Source of the DNA: Albugo candida
Taxonomy: Eukaryota; Oomycota; Peronosporomycetes; Albuginales
Assembly (NCBI GenBank): GCA_040437565.1
Contig: JBDOQK010000011.1
Location: 434,001 to 498,000 of the forward strand
Length of the DNA: 64,000 nucleotides
Direction: 5' to 3'
Every line of letters starts with the position of its first letter. Position 1 is the stretch's first letter. Both the position numbers and the translations under genes were made by a program. This document shows, in pieces, positions 11,597 through 22,261 of this stretch. Under the pieces are notes generated by a model, which worked only from the letters and a program-made list of their open reading frames with translations, was not told the origin of the DNA and did not search any database.

Positions 11597-12346
11597 TCAA
11601 TTTCTCAATTCGTGATTCACGCTGATAGCGAGATGATGTTCGGCTAGACAATTTGCAACACGAAAAAGATGATCAAGATGTGGTCGTACATCGTCGCAAT
11701 CCAGCAAGCTATTGAGGACCCTTGTCAGTGATTCCAGCGCACGATCGTTTGCATCATCGATGAAATTTGGCACTGGAATCCCATTTCTTGGCTGCAGCAC
11801 AAATGAAAGTAGATTGTTATCGACTAAGACTACTCGAGATAAGTCTTCTCGTACAACACGGAGATCTTTGAGATAAAATCCATCTCGCCAGACACAGTCT
11901 TCTCGATAAAATCGACCCTTAAAAATCGTTCTTTTTGGATCCAGTGCATCCAAAATCGGCTCTCCGTAAACTCGTAGTCCAGCTGTGAATACGTACAAAT
12001 CGAAAGATTTTGCAGCCTCTTTTAAGAAAGCGTCCAAACCAGGTCGTTTATTGACGATTGCACGCTCCCCTTCGCTGGTCAAGATTTCAAAAGAATCCTC
12101 ATATAAAGGGTATCGCCGGAACATATTTTCATGTTGAAAAATACTGTGGATAAGACATTCGTCCATGTCTAGGACCAGTGCAAGCTGTCTCGGCGCAGGT
12201 GGATGTGCAGGCTTTCCAGTCGCGATATTTGTCGAGAAAGATGGAGCTGAGATGCACAGAATGGAATTAGACGTTCGTGTCCTTCTATTTTCAGGTTTGC
12301 AAGAAGCAGACGTACTCTGTGTATATTGCACGACAGCGGTGCTCAT
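11597..12346 (-). CDS. FCP1/SCP-type HAD phosphatase
   Basis: Intact 249-residue frame. After a 50-residue low-complexity N-terminus comes the FCP1 homology domain: LALVLDMDECLIHS (motif I), FDLYVFTAGLRVYGEPILDAL (motif II region), KDLRVVREDLSRVVLVDNN and a final acidic FIDDANDRAL. This family dephosphorylates Ser in the RNA polymerase II CTD or related nuclear and membrane targets. The two Asp of motif I are present, but the usual Thr of DxDxT is Cys (DMDEC). There are no membrane segments, so a CNEP1/Dullard role is unlikely; a small CTD-phosphatase-like role is more probable. Confidence 0.85.
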   Translation of the reverse strand: MSTAVVQYTQSTSASCKPENRRTRTSNSILCISAPSFSTNIATGKPAHPPAPRQLALVLDMDECLIHSIFQHENMFRRYPLYEDSFEILTSEGERAIVNKRPGLDAFLKEAAKSFDLYVFTAGLRVYGEPILDALDPKRTIFKGRFYREDCVWRDGFYLKDLRVVREDLSRVVLVDNNLLSFVLQPRNGIPVPNFIDDANDRALESLTRVLNSLLDCDDVRPHLDHLFRVANCLAEHHLAISVNHELRN

Positions 12347-12564
12347 CAGAAAACGATATGTATACTAAAGTATGAATGTTTCTTGATTGCTTTTAGGAAG
12401 AAAAACTGTGTTTGGAGGTATGACTGAGAAACACGGCGATATCCTTACACCTACGTTTGCTAAATGCCTTAACGTTTAGAAAGCATTATAAAGAAGACGT
12501 CTTCTCATTGGCTCGGCATCTGCAACCCTATCTGCTTCGAAATAAGGAGCTACGGTTGAACGGG

Positions 12565-13125
12565 TCAGGTCGCAATTTTACGCATAATTGCTTTGTGTTG
12601 ATTTAGCGTCAACCCGAGTCTCAACATATTTGTAACAATGCAGGATTTAATCAACGGAGAGGAATGAAGGCAAATTATACTGCAGCGAGTCGAATCAAAG
12701 TTGACTACAAGTTGCTTGTTGCGAGATTTTGATTGGGTGCTGCTCGCATGACGCAAGTCCCATGCAGCCAATTGCATACCAGTGATCAGGATCTCACCTT
12801 GACCAATCATATCGAAGAATTGACTTATCTGATTTCGAATATGAAATTTGCAAACAAACTGACAAAACACCGGTCTTACCGGTGCGTATTTAGAGTACAG
12901 GTAATAAACGCAAACGGTGGCAGCACAAATTTGGTGGGCAAGGACATTGCAATAAGAGATCGTCGTGGTCAAAACTAAGATCCCTGAATTCACAACTTCG
13001 CAATTGAATGTCTCAATAGCAGATACTATTCCAGCAACAGTAAATTTGATCTTAAAACTGGTCGTATTCTGACTTCCCCTGATGAAATGAATGATCCATC
13101 CATACCACCTACCCCTGCAGAGCAT
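12565..13125 (-). CDS. hypothetical protein with hydrophobic N-terminal half, uncertain
   Basis: A 186-codon frame open from ATG 13125. It has hydrophobic runs (AGIVSAI; ILVLTTTISYCNVL; ICAATVCVYYLY) suggesting one or two membrane spans, and no recognised domain. Its 5' end overlaps the first exon of the zinc-finger gene on the other strand. It could be chance, or real with unseen introns. Confidence 0.28.
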   Translation of the reverse strand: MLCRGRWYGWIIHFIRGSQNTTSFKIKFTVAGIVSAIETFNCEVVNSGILVLTTTISYCNVLAHQICAATVCVYYLYSKYAPVRPVFCQFVCKFHIRNQISQFFDMIGQGEILITGMQLAAWDLRHASSTQSKSRNKQLVVNFDSTRCSIICLHSSPLIKSCIVTNMLRLGLTLNQHKAIMRKIAT

Positions 13126-15238
13126 TCATCGAGATCTTCCATCATCAGGTATATCAAAATCCATGTGTGTCGCCATCCTGCCACACGCATGTGCATTTAA
13201 TACCGACCCAAATGATCCTATTTTCCTTAATAAGGAAAAAACGTCACTGTAGTTAACCGTTTGCGAGCCTCCTCACTCCTTTTTAGGACTGGCCAAAATT
13301 TTTGTTAACCAGTGTCGTAATCCTTATTAAGGGAAGAATCAGGGTTTTCAATTTTTACGAGCTAACTGTGCTTTTTTCTCAGACGCGAACTATACAACAA
13401 CGAGGATAACAACCAGTCGCATGCTCCACAACGGGACACACGACATTCGTTCCACGAGCGAAAATATGAGTCGACAACACCTTTACAAATTGATACCGCA
13501 CATCGTCATCAAAATCTATTACAATATTGTTATCAGGAACCTTACTCAGCACCGTGCAATGAGGAAATCATCGTCCCTGACATACTTCCTCAATTTGCTC
13601 CCTCGTCCACACCAGACTTGGTCAATCCACATCATTCCAGTTACAATCTAAATGCATCATCCATTCCGACCGCGACAGGTAATTTAAATCTACTCGTACA
13701 ATCGGCTACCGGGGATGTTACGAGTTCCGTATCTGTTGTGGATGGCGCAAACTCCATACACTATTCCAGTGCAGGATACTCAAAAGTCGGTCATAGACAT
13801 CCTCATTTCCCGCCAGCTACTCATAAGGAGCATGAGTACTTTCACTCATTTCCTTGCTCACCGAGAATGAGTATCTCGATATCTACGGCAGAGAAATCTC
13901 GTCCATCGCCTTCGATTGAACTAAATCCCATGTTCGCTTCCTTCTCAACGGATTCCATCCCTTGCGATCAAACCACCAGCCATCTCGCGCATCGGAAGCA
14001 CCTGGACACCAACTGGCAGCTCCCAGCGCCTTCGATGGCGCCCTTCACTTCCATAGGCTACCCTCCTTTGATTTCAAGTATGATTTCACCAACAACGAGT
14101 ATCTATGGATACGCGAGTCCAAGACACCCTCAAGCGGACTCACGAGTCTCACGAGCGGAAAACTTATTTGAGGATACATCCTCAATTCCACATTCTTCAT
14201 TATATCGGTCGTTTACGCAGAATGAAGTCCCAATGACGCAAGAACACAAGCGAATCGGACCAAATGCGTGTGTGTTATGTGCTGCCCCACACGCTCATGT
14301 CATCGCGGACCCCTGTGAGCATCTGTATCATGGCCAATGCGCTGTATCTCTCAATGGAAAAACACTCGGCGCCTGCGTTTGTGGACAGGTACCCTCACAT
14401 GTATCCCCTCTCGAGGCTGAACCTCACTCACACTTTATAGATAATCCGAAAGTTTCGATCGATGCAACACGGCTCAATGTCCAATGTCTATGATTCAAAA
14501 CACCCAAATCGATGGGATGATGTGTTCCAGGATCCCCAGCAGAAGCCTCCAAACACAGCAACAGTCGGACTGCAAATTGATACGAATATCGGAATGGCGA
14601 GCACGTGGCAACATTCGAATGGTAAGCTCGCTATCAACTCTTCACCTGAGACTAATTTCGCAATAGGAGCTTCCTTGGGAACCACTCGAGCACCGACAAC
14701 TCTCGTGTTTACTGACGACGTGAACGGCAAGTCGCTCAAACAAGATCATCGTAAACTCCGTACATGTGCGATAACAGGATGTAATCGTACCATTCGATCT
14801 CGTGGGCTTTGTAAAGCTCATGGTGGAGGCAAACGATGCGATGAACCAGGCTGTAATTTGAGCGATCAAGGTGGAGGAAGATGTATCAACCACGGAGGTG
14901 GGAAACGCTGTCAAGTAGACAATTGTAAAAATTCCGCGCAATCACGAGGCTTATGTAAACATCATGGCGGTGGAAGTCGATGTACGCATCCAGGATGTGA
15001 TAAAAGCAGTCAAGGGAACGGAAGATGTCGAGCACATGGAGGCGGACGACGATGTCGTGTGGAAGGCTGTGAGAAAACGGACCGGCGAGGCGGATATTGC
15101 GTCACACATGGAGCTGATCGCAAATGCACCGTACCCGAATGCATGAAGACCGCACGCATGCGAGGTCTCTGCACAAATCATTACTTTGCTGAGCATCCAG
15201 CCACCACAAATTGCATGAATCATCGGACCGACGTTTAA
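13087..15238 (+). CDS. WRKY19-like zinc-finger repeat protein with RING-like cluster
   Basis: Exons 13087-13148, 13383-14388 and 14441-15238 join in frame to 621 residues. The first two thirds are Ser/Pro/His-rich and probably disordered. At about residues 315-355 lies a RING-like Cys/His cluster (CVLCAAPHAHVIADPCEHLYHGQC in outline, then CVCGQ). The last third holds at least six tandem fingers of the WRKY19-like type, each about 25 residues with the pattern C-x4-C-x7-GLC-x2-HGGG (for example CNRTIRSRGLCKAHGGGKR). Oomycetes carry many such proteins, thought to be nuclear DNA- or protein-binding regulators. The exon 2/3 intron is 52 nt; intron 1 is 234 nt and contains an inverted-repeat element. 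An extra upstream exon is possible because the frame stays open back to 12988. Confidence 0.85.
13223..13334. repeat. imperfect inverted repeat inside an intron (MITE-like)
   Basis: The ends CCTTAATAAGGA and CCTTATTAAGGG are inverted relative to each other. The match goes on inward with ACGTCACTG..GTTAAC against GTTAAC.CAGTG.CGT. The roughly 110-bp unit accounts for much of the unusual length of intron 1. No clear target-site duplication is seen. Confidence 0.5.
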
Positions 15239-15362
15239 AATTGGCGCAATAGACAAATGAATCGGAGCAACAAATGGGAATAATTTTCAAAATGAATTGC
15301 AAATATCAAATGAATTAAATCGATAATAAAGTAATAAAAAATTTCGACACTTGAATGAGATT

Positions 15363-16853
15363 CTATTGGTACCCGGCTCGATCTCGATCTCGACCACGGT
15401 CTCGATTGTTATAATCCCAACGGGATGAATGTAATTGTCGTGAATGTTCACTGTACGAGTATCCTGGTGATTCTTGACGTCGATCTTCCCAGCGAGGTAC
15501 ACGTCCACGTGGAGATTCAATGACACGTGGTCGTTTTGCAGCATAGCGATCCGGTCGGTGCATATCTGAAGTGCTGTGACGACGGGCTACTACGGAGCTT
15601 TGCATGTAGCTCGCGTGCTGGGTATCCGAGACGTGACGAGATCTCGCAACATTTTGTCGTGTAGCGGCTTTTTTTCGTTCCAATTGTTTCCTTTCATCTA
15701 TTTCCATGGCTTTGCGACATACGGAATATAATTGCTCGAGTCCGCGAAATTCTTTCTCCATATCCAATTTGGTCATTTGTAGATTAGTATCTTGCATCTT
15801 GACGTCAAAGGTCAAGAGTTTTGATAATTGTTGTAACAATTCTTCTCGTTTAATGGCTTGATATTCGAGATTATCGCGATACTGTTGGACGTGATCGCGA
15901 CTTTTTTCAATGTCTAAATCGTACACTTGTTGTTCGACAACGTCCCACGCGATTCCGACTTGAGCCATTTTCTCATCTCCATCTCCCTGAATCGGTTTGT
16001 AAGCTTCGATTGCGTAATGGAAATTACTGATGCAAGATTCTAATTGAAAGACTCGATCACTCAGTAAATCCGATGTGATGGTCGCACTCACAAGATTCTG
16101 GATTTTCTGACTGACTGTAGATGTCATTTCTGAGTCTTGTACTTCAGGCATATCTTCCAGAGCTACTTCCATTGATTTCTCACTTAATAAATTCTTCAAA
16201 AATTCTGTTTCTTCTCGGTCAAAATTCGTGCTTGGAATCGGATTTTCCCCAATTTGAGCCTTCAAAAGCTCTCTACATAACCAAATCAGCATACATCTCT
16301 CTTTCATCCATCAAATCGCTTACGTTGGGTCTTTTCCGGCGCAAATATGCTGCAATATGACCATCGGTTCCGGTGAGATAACAGAGCGAGCTTTCCAAAT
16401 TCCAACGATTTTTATCAAGCAGCGTTTGACTTTCTCAAAACTGCAGCGTTTCTGACTTTGCTCTAAATCTCCATCGTCTTCTTCTCGAGTCATAATGAAT
16501 TGTGCCGCCTCAAGCAATTTGGTCTCAAACGCATCGGAGATGGCTTTTCCTCTCGTACGTGCGCCCACTTGTATCACGTCGTTGGCCACATACAGCAGCA
16601 CAATTTGATGCGAGGAATCAGTCGACTCGCTGGTGATAAGTTCGTACCAAATTTGTACCATTTTGTCAAGGTACGGAAAGTGATCGAGTATCCATCGACT
16701 GGTACTTTGAATACTTTGTTGCGTGTTTTTACAGCGACTTAGTAATTTTGTGACTTTCTCTTGCAGTTTTAGAGAGTTTGAGCTTGGTGTGGTGGGTGAC
16801 GGAAGCGGTGAAGAGGATTCTTTGAACGCCATTGGATTTTCCAACTCGCACAA
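15363..16853 (-). CDS. CID-domain RNA polymerase II CTD-interacting protein (RPRD1/Rtt103-like)
   Basis: Exons 16853-16324 and 16272-15363 join across a 51-nt intron to give 479 residues. Residues about 25-165 form the CTD-interacting domain: NTQQSIQSTSRWILDH, VQIWYELI, LLYVANDVIQ, and VKRCLIKIVGIW. A predicted coiled coil follows (about 260-360), then an Arg/Asp-rich tail ending RGRDRDRAGYQ. CID proteins bind phosphorylated heptads of RNA polymerase II and couple transcription to 3'-end processing or termination. CID, coiled coil and an RD-rich tail together resemble RPRD1/CREPT and SCAF-like proteins; I cannot choose between them. The start lies 66 bp from the stop of UTP15, which is read the same way. 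Confidence 0.87.
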
Positions 16854-16919
16854 TGGATCGTCTTTTTTCCGTGATGGTGTTTCAAGGTCAAGATGGGAAC
16901 GAATAGGATGATACGTCTA

Positions 16920-18467
16920 TTATCCTAGTTTATTGTTTGAAGGACACGCTATGATCAGATCGAGCATGCCGACTAGCGACATCATTTCCTTTTGCGCGCG
17001 TAGCTCTTCGTTGATCTTCTCATGCAATTTGACGAAAAGCTGATCGATGAGAACGGATTGACTGAGTTTAGATGCGTATAAGTCACACACCAGCGAGCAA
17101 ATTGGACGAAGTAATGATGCGTATTTGGGATCGGTAACGTATTTAACCAAGAATGCCAGCAACGGCTCCAATGCTTCTTCATCGCGTTCAGAAATTGCGC
17201 GTTTCAATCCCAATCGAAGACGAAGCTCTTCAAGCATACTGGCGACGATATTAGGGCAACGAGTGCTCAGAGCCTCATCCAAAGCGTTTTTATAATCGAA
17301 TCTACGCAACGCTCGATCGTATGGAGCAATTCGTTTTTGTCGTGTCGTCACGACTCTAAAGTCATCGCAAGTATGAGATTGTTTTTTCGCCTGAAGGAAA
17401 TATCGATAGGAACCATGACGAAGTATTGTCTTTCGAGTTTGTAAATCGATCGCTTCTAATTTCTTTACATGACGACGACGTACTGATAACACACCGTCAG
17501 TAGTGCCAGTGAAAAAATGCGAATTTGTAGGTGACATCCCCATGGATAAAACCCCTCCTTGGGTCTTGAACCCATACAAAACTTGATACGTTTTCATGTC
17601 GTAGATTTTGACATGTCCGTCCAAAGCGCCTGACATGATTCGAGTCTTGGTTCCGTCCAGCCCGAGACTGGTGATTGTCTTTTGATGGCTCGAAAATGTA
17701 TGCATAAGCTGTCCTCCACTTAGAATGTCCCATACCTTGATTTCATTACCTCCTGCTGACATCATAAGCCCTCCTCCAGGAAGTATCATACAAGCTTCCA
17801 CTGGTGCACCGTGATTGACGTTCATTGTCGAAGCAACTATATTTTTAGAGTCTGCGGTTCGAACATCCCAAAGGCGAACTGTGTGGTCGTATGACGCAGT
17901 TGCCCATACATCTATTGTTGTTGGATGATTGCAACAATGTCGAACGTGGTCTGAATGTTGACCGAAAAGCGCGATCGGTGTTCCTGTGGCTACATCCCAG
18001 TATCGAGCCGTATTATCGTCCGAACATGAAAATACATGAACATTATCTTTTGCGAATTGAGTGCAATGTACCGGGCGCGAATGACCTTGTAAACTTCGCA
18101 AAATGGCACGAGTTTGTATGTCGATGATTTGGACCTGAGGTATTTTGCCCCCGACAACGAGCAATTTGCCATCAGAACGGAAGTTTCCAGAATAAACGAT
18201 GTCACGAAAGCGACTGAATGTCTTTGTAATTTGATTTGTCGCGATATTGTATAGATGAACTCGTGCAGAAGTCGTGATGGCGACGTCATATGGAGCAACA
18301 GGACTCACGTCAATGTGAGAAACAGGACCAACCTGCGGTAATTCTTCAGGAGCATTGTACTTTTTCCAGTAGCCGCTTTCGCTGCTGTCGAAATTTTCCA
18401 CAGGGGGAAATTGTTTGAGCGCCAAACGTTTGAATTCGCCGGCAGTCGAAGGTGTCGTGGTCGCCAT
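16920..18467 (-). CDS. utp15: UTP15, U3 snoRNP / small-subunit processome WD40 protein
   Basis: Single-exon 515-residue frame. Residues about 50-340 hold seven WD40-type repeats (ITTSARVHLYNI; GHSRPVHCTQFAKDN; DDNTARYWDVATG; SYDHTVRLWDVR; GNEIKVWDI; SGALDGHVKIYDM). The signature KTFSRFRDIVYSGNFRSDGK is characteristic of UTP15. The C-terminal UTP15 domain (about 355-505) includes RFDYKNALDEAL and lies in the usual place. The protein is part of the t-UTP/UtpA complex needed for rDNA transcription and 18S pre-rRNA processing in the nucleolus. Length agrees with the family. Confidence 0.93.
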   Translation of the reverse strand: MATTTPSTAGEFKRLALKQFPPVENFDSSESGYWKKYNAPEELPQVGPVSHIDVSPVAPYDVAITTSARVHLYNIATNQITKTFSRFRDIVYSGNFRSDGKLLVVGGKIPQVQIIDIQTRAILRSLQGHSRPVHCTQFAKDNVHVFSCSDDNTARYWDVATGTPIALFGQHSDHVRHCCNHPTTIDVWATASYDHTVRLWDVRTADSKNIVASTMNVNHGAPVEACMILPGGGLMMSAGGNEIKVWDILSGGQLMHTFSSHQKTITSLGLDGTKTRIMSGALDGHVKIYDMKTYQVLYGFKTQGGVLSMGMSPTNSHFFTGTTDGVLSVRRRHVKKLEAIDLQTRKTILRHGSYRYFLQAKKQSHTCDDFRVVTTRQKRIAPYDRALRRFDYKNALDEALSTRCPNIVASMLEELRLRLGLKRAISERDEEALEPLLAFLVKYVTDPKYASLLRPICSLVCDLYASKLSQSVLIDQLFVKLHEKINEELRAQKEMMSLVGMLDLIIACPSNNKLG

Positions 18468-18539
18468 CAGCTTGTATGTGCTTAATATTGTAAATAAGTA
18501 TGTTTATGAGATGAATATTGCAATAAAAAGGCTGGTATT

Positions 18540-18809
18540 GCAGTACGTCTATAATGTCAATATTGTCTAGAAGGGATTTCATATTAAAACCAAAAGAATG
18601 TATGAAATGGAGTCATAAAATTAGNNNNNNNNNNNNNNNNNNNNNNNNNNNNNNNNNNNNNNNNNNNNNNNNNNNNNNNNNNNNNNNNNNNNNNNNNNNN
18701 NNNNNNNNNNNNNNNNNNNNNNNNGCAGTACGTCTATAATGTCAACATTGTCTAGAAGGGATTTCATATTAGCACCAAAAGAATGTATGAAATGGAGTCA
18801 TAAAATTAG
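18540..18809. repeat. repeated flanks of a 100-N gap (85 bp each)
   Basis: 18540-18624 and 18725-18809 match with a few differences (for example TATTAAAACC versus TATTAGCACC). The repeat lies between UTP15 and the tetraspanin-like gene and is probably an unmerged contig end. Confidence 0.8.
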
Positions 18810-18850
18810 TAATACGACATCATGTCGAGTGATCTATGTATATGCATCTA

Positions 18851-19804
18851 CTAGAAGAAATGCGATTCTGGATTTTGCGTGTACCCATCTCCTGATTCTT
18901 CTTTAGCGCCTCGGAGAAGCAGCGCAGCTCCAATTGCAAGCAACGCACCAAAAACGCCAACCAACGCCCCCGAGCCGAGTTTGTTTCCATAGGCTTCCAA
19001 CTTTCCTAAGACACGATTTCGGCACATAAAATAAGGATTTGCACCGACCATCGTATTCTCCATTCCCGTGACCAATCGACTTCCGCAATAAATCAAAATA
19101 TCGTTTGTTCGTGGACACTGCTCATTCGACCACTCCATGACACCCCAATACTCTGCTGTTTGCGTCGTAAACGAGCACCCTGAGCATGCCGTAGTAAGTC
19201 CAGTCAACCGCGTTATCATCGGATTGTTGAGTGCTTGATTGCAAGTACTTCCAAGTGAGGCTTCTGACCCGACAATTCCAATTAAAGTGGCTACCACTTC
19301 ACGCGATAACATCGTCCCAGCGGTAGCTTGTAATGGAATCTCATTGCAGATAAACGATCCTTGAGCATAACAGTATGCTCTTTCGAACCCGTTTTTTATA
19401 TTCACTTCGTCGAGGTTGACGGGAAACGGTCTTCCTTGCCAATCGTCTGCTCGAGAAGATATCAAATACCCCGATACGGTCACAACGAGTAAGAGTATCA
19501 TAAATATCGCCGATAGTCCCGCAAATGCAATAAGTACGACGTTCGATTTGATAAACGCTGCAGCTATTCCCAGAAATCCCAAAACGATTACAAAGCCACC
19601 CAGGACCTTGATTAGTGTGATCACCGTATGTGACGTATCCTCATAATAGCTATCTACCACGTCAATCCATCCCGTTCGATGAATATCGATGGCAAAATAT
19701 AATAAGAGGATGCCGCTTATGAGAATTAAGACGCTGACACCAGATAGCGCAATAACAGCAGGAAACTTTGAGTTCGATCCCATAGAAAATAAGAAAATGT
19801 TCAA
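18851..19804 (-). CDS. tetraspanin-like membrane protein
   Basis: Intact 317-residue frame (Met-8, MGSNSK, is an alternative start at 19783). Four hydrophobic segments lie at about 16-42, 58-84, 88-112 and 278-300. A large loop between the third and fourth carries at least nine Cys, including YCYAQGSFICN, STCNQ, TTACSGCSF, NEQCP and YFMCRN. This matches tetraspanin topology, but the canonical CCG motif is replaced by CSGC. It is a paralogue of the partial gene at the left window edge. Confidence 0.82.
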   Translation of the reverse strand: MNIFLFSMGSNSKFPAVIALSGVSVLILISGILLLYFAIDIHRTGWIDVVDSYYEDTSHTVITLIKVLGGFVIVLGFLGIAAAFIKSNVVLIAFAGLSAIFMILLLVVTVSGYLISSRADDWQGRPFPVNLDEVNIKNGFERAYCYAQGSFICNEIPLQATAGTMLSREVVATLIGIVGSEASLGSTCNQALNNPMITRLTGLTTACSGCSFTTQTAEYWGVMEWSNEQCPRTNDILIYCGSRLVTGMENTMVGANPYFMCRNRVLGKLEAYGNKLGSGALVGVFGALLAIGAALLLRGAKEESGDGYTQNPESHFF

Positions 19805-19973
19805 GTGTTTATGTCGAGTTTTACCACTTGTACCTACGTGGTCCGCTTGATTTTTAGTAAGCGTTGTACTTCATCCTTCCAAATCATCGTCACGTTGTGT
19901 CGACTGAGTGCAGAAAAATGGATTTTTATGCCAAAAGTTGCAACACTATACAAGCTGTTGTAAAGTCGTCGGT

Positions 19974-20551
19974 CCTAAGCTGTAAATTTTCCTCTTCCTA
20001 TCGTCCACTCGAACGTTATTTTGATACAATGGCACACAACCATTTCATAGAAACGTACTTAATATTCAATCAGATCGTTGTGATCTGATTGATTTATTTG
20101 ACATGTAACTTGGTAACGGGTCAAGGTTCACTTTTACTGGTGACATACAAGTACCAGTAGGTGCATCAGCTGAAGCTACACTTTGCCGACGTAGCAAGTC
20201 CTCCACGGGCGCNNNNNNNNNNNNNNNNNNNNNNNNNNNNNNNNNNNNNNNNNNNNNNNNNNNNNNNNNNNNNNNNNNNNNNNNNNNNNNNNNNNNNNNN
20301 NNNNNNNNNNNNCCTAAGCTGTAAATTTTTTTCTCCCTATCGTCCACTCGAACGTTATTTTGATACAATCGCACACAACCATTTCATAAAAACGTACTTA
20401 ATATTCAATCAGATCGTTGTGATCTGATTGATTTATTTGACATGTAACTTGGTAACGGATCAAGGTTCACTTTTACTGGTGACACACAAGTACCAGTAGG
20501 TGCATCAGCTGAAGCTACACTTTGCCGACGTAGCAAGTCCTCCACGGGCGC
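19974..20551. repeat. diverged repeated flanks of a 100-N gap (about 239 bp each)
   Basis: 19974-20212 and 20313-20551 share the 3' end of the PTPDC1-like gene and its downstream DNA but differ at several scattered bases (for example TTCCTCTTCC versus TTTTTCTCCC). The left copy is therefore a truncated gene end, probably the other haplotype. Confidence 0.8.
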
Positions 20552-22172
20552 TCGTATATTGATTGATTGTGGGAGGGAACGAGATTCTGAGGGTTTCCGC
20601 GGGGAGGAAAGAGGAGATAACTTTTGAGGATCGTCAGTGTTGAGTCTATGAATGAGGTCCATATTCAGTGGCAAAGGTTCTCGGAGCTTCCATTCTCGAG
20701 ATAAAGACTGAATCAAAATGGAAGCTTCTTGAATAAGTGTGGAATCACCCATACTGTTATCAGCTATCTGTCTCAAGTGGAAAACTGCCATTCCAATACG
20801 ACGATATAGATTTTCCGAAAGCTTTGAATCAGGTTGATTCCTGAGTAGAAATCTCAACAGTGTGAGGATCCGATCAATGGCCAACGCGACACCCATCGGC
20901 AAACCATTCATTTGGAGATAAACGTTTTGTGACGTCGAACTGATCATACAAGCGTCGAGCAAAGGCTTACTCAGATGCTCCAACCAGTCCAAAAGCAGAG
21001 CTGAAAATATCGTTATGGCATTCTCAGAGCTCATAGACTGTTGCAGAGAATGCCAAGCGTGCGGACCCTGATTGAATGCGACTTTTATAGAAAATAATTC
21101 ATCGAGTATCGATGTACTCTGCGACGCTGAGGCCCCCAAAGTATCTTGAGGAGAGCTGTGCCTTCGACCGAAGGATCCAGAGTCCTGGTTGCGACTGTTT
21201 GCCAGATATCTGAGCGGTACTTGCGCTCGAGGCGGATGAGCTATCAACGCCTGAATGACCTCGAACGATGCCTTTTCAGAAAACTGTTCCAATTTCGAAC
21301 AAAGAAAATTCAGAATCCTGGATATCTGGAAACTTCTTTGACCCGTGTGAGTTCCATGCATCAAACGATTTTGCTGCTCAATAGCTTGTGCAATTGTGAA
21401 TGGCTCGTGGATGAACGGTAACGCGAATGTGACTTTAGCAGAATTCATATATTCACAAAATTCATGAACAAATGTCGCTTGACCTGAAGTTTGTATGGAA
21501 CCTGGCCGATCTCGTCGTACGATATGAATCGCGCGCTCAGGAGAGATCCCATGCATGAAAAGAAGAACACAAGCAATCGCGAGACCTGTTCGGCCATATC
21601 CGGCATGACAATGGACAGCTACCTAATATCGATTGAGCATTATCAAAACACACAAATCATCCTCACCTTTTGCATTCCGTCCTGTAGCATCGACGTCATC
21701 ACTTTGACAATGTCCATCATCAACGAAAGCGGTGGCACAGTCATATCTTCCCATCCAAAATTGTAAAATTGGACTGTTGAATGGAAAGGAGTCAGTAACC
21801 ACGATACATAAGTACCTGTTACCAACTCTTTTGTGCCATAAAGTCGTTTTCTGGATCGTATGGAAAACCACTTGATCCAAGACCGTCTCCACAAAATGGA
21901 TGTTCGCCTGGAATCGTCAGATTGAAGACAGCTGTGATATGATGACGATGGAATTGGTCGGTTATTTGGTACTGTTTGATCAATCGCGAGGAAGGACGCA
22001 TCATTCCAAGAATTCGATCAGTTATCCAGTCCGCATGTAAACCGGGAATTGGTGAGTCTGTTTTCGCCAGAGCGGCATGTTCACTGCAGCGTTTACATTG
22101 TGGTCCCCCGCAAAATCGACATTTAATTGTCAGTTTTTGTTCCCAATCTCTCGCTCGAACAGGAGAACTCAT
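20405..22172 (-). CDS. PTPDC1-like protein tyrosine phosphatase
   Basis: Three exons. Exon 1 (from ATG 22172) has a Cys-rich start (CRFCGGPQCKRC), HADWITDRILGMMRPSS and FNLTIPGEHPFCG. A GTTGGT..CAG intron leads to QFYNFGWEDM and DIVKVMTSMLQDGMQK. A further 45-nt intron leads to the active site VAVHCHAGYGRTG (HCx5R complete), RRDRPGSIQT and a long 340-residue C-terminal region ending at 20405. The order of motifs is that of PTPDC1, a centrosome/cilium-linked dual-specificity phosphatase in animals whose loss lengthens cilia. A flagellar role here is inference. The downstream 3' end is repeated next to the gap at 20213. Confidence 0.87.
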
Positions 22173-22261
22173 ATCGACTGCGTTTGCGATAATAATAGAA
22201 AGATAAGTTTTGGATTGAGTATTTGTATTTTGAGAATTATATCTCGATGCAAAGTTTCGTT

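Noticed and set aside
12733-12978. 81-codon plus-strand frame upstream of the zinc-finger gene
   Set aside because: No motif, and no splice joins it in frame to the first supported exon.
20066-20212. Extra PTPDC1 C-terminal fragment as a tandem gene
   Set aside because: It is the left copy of a repeated gap flank with haplotype-like differences.
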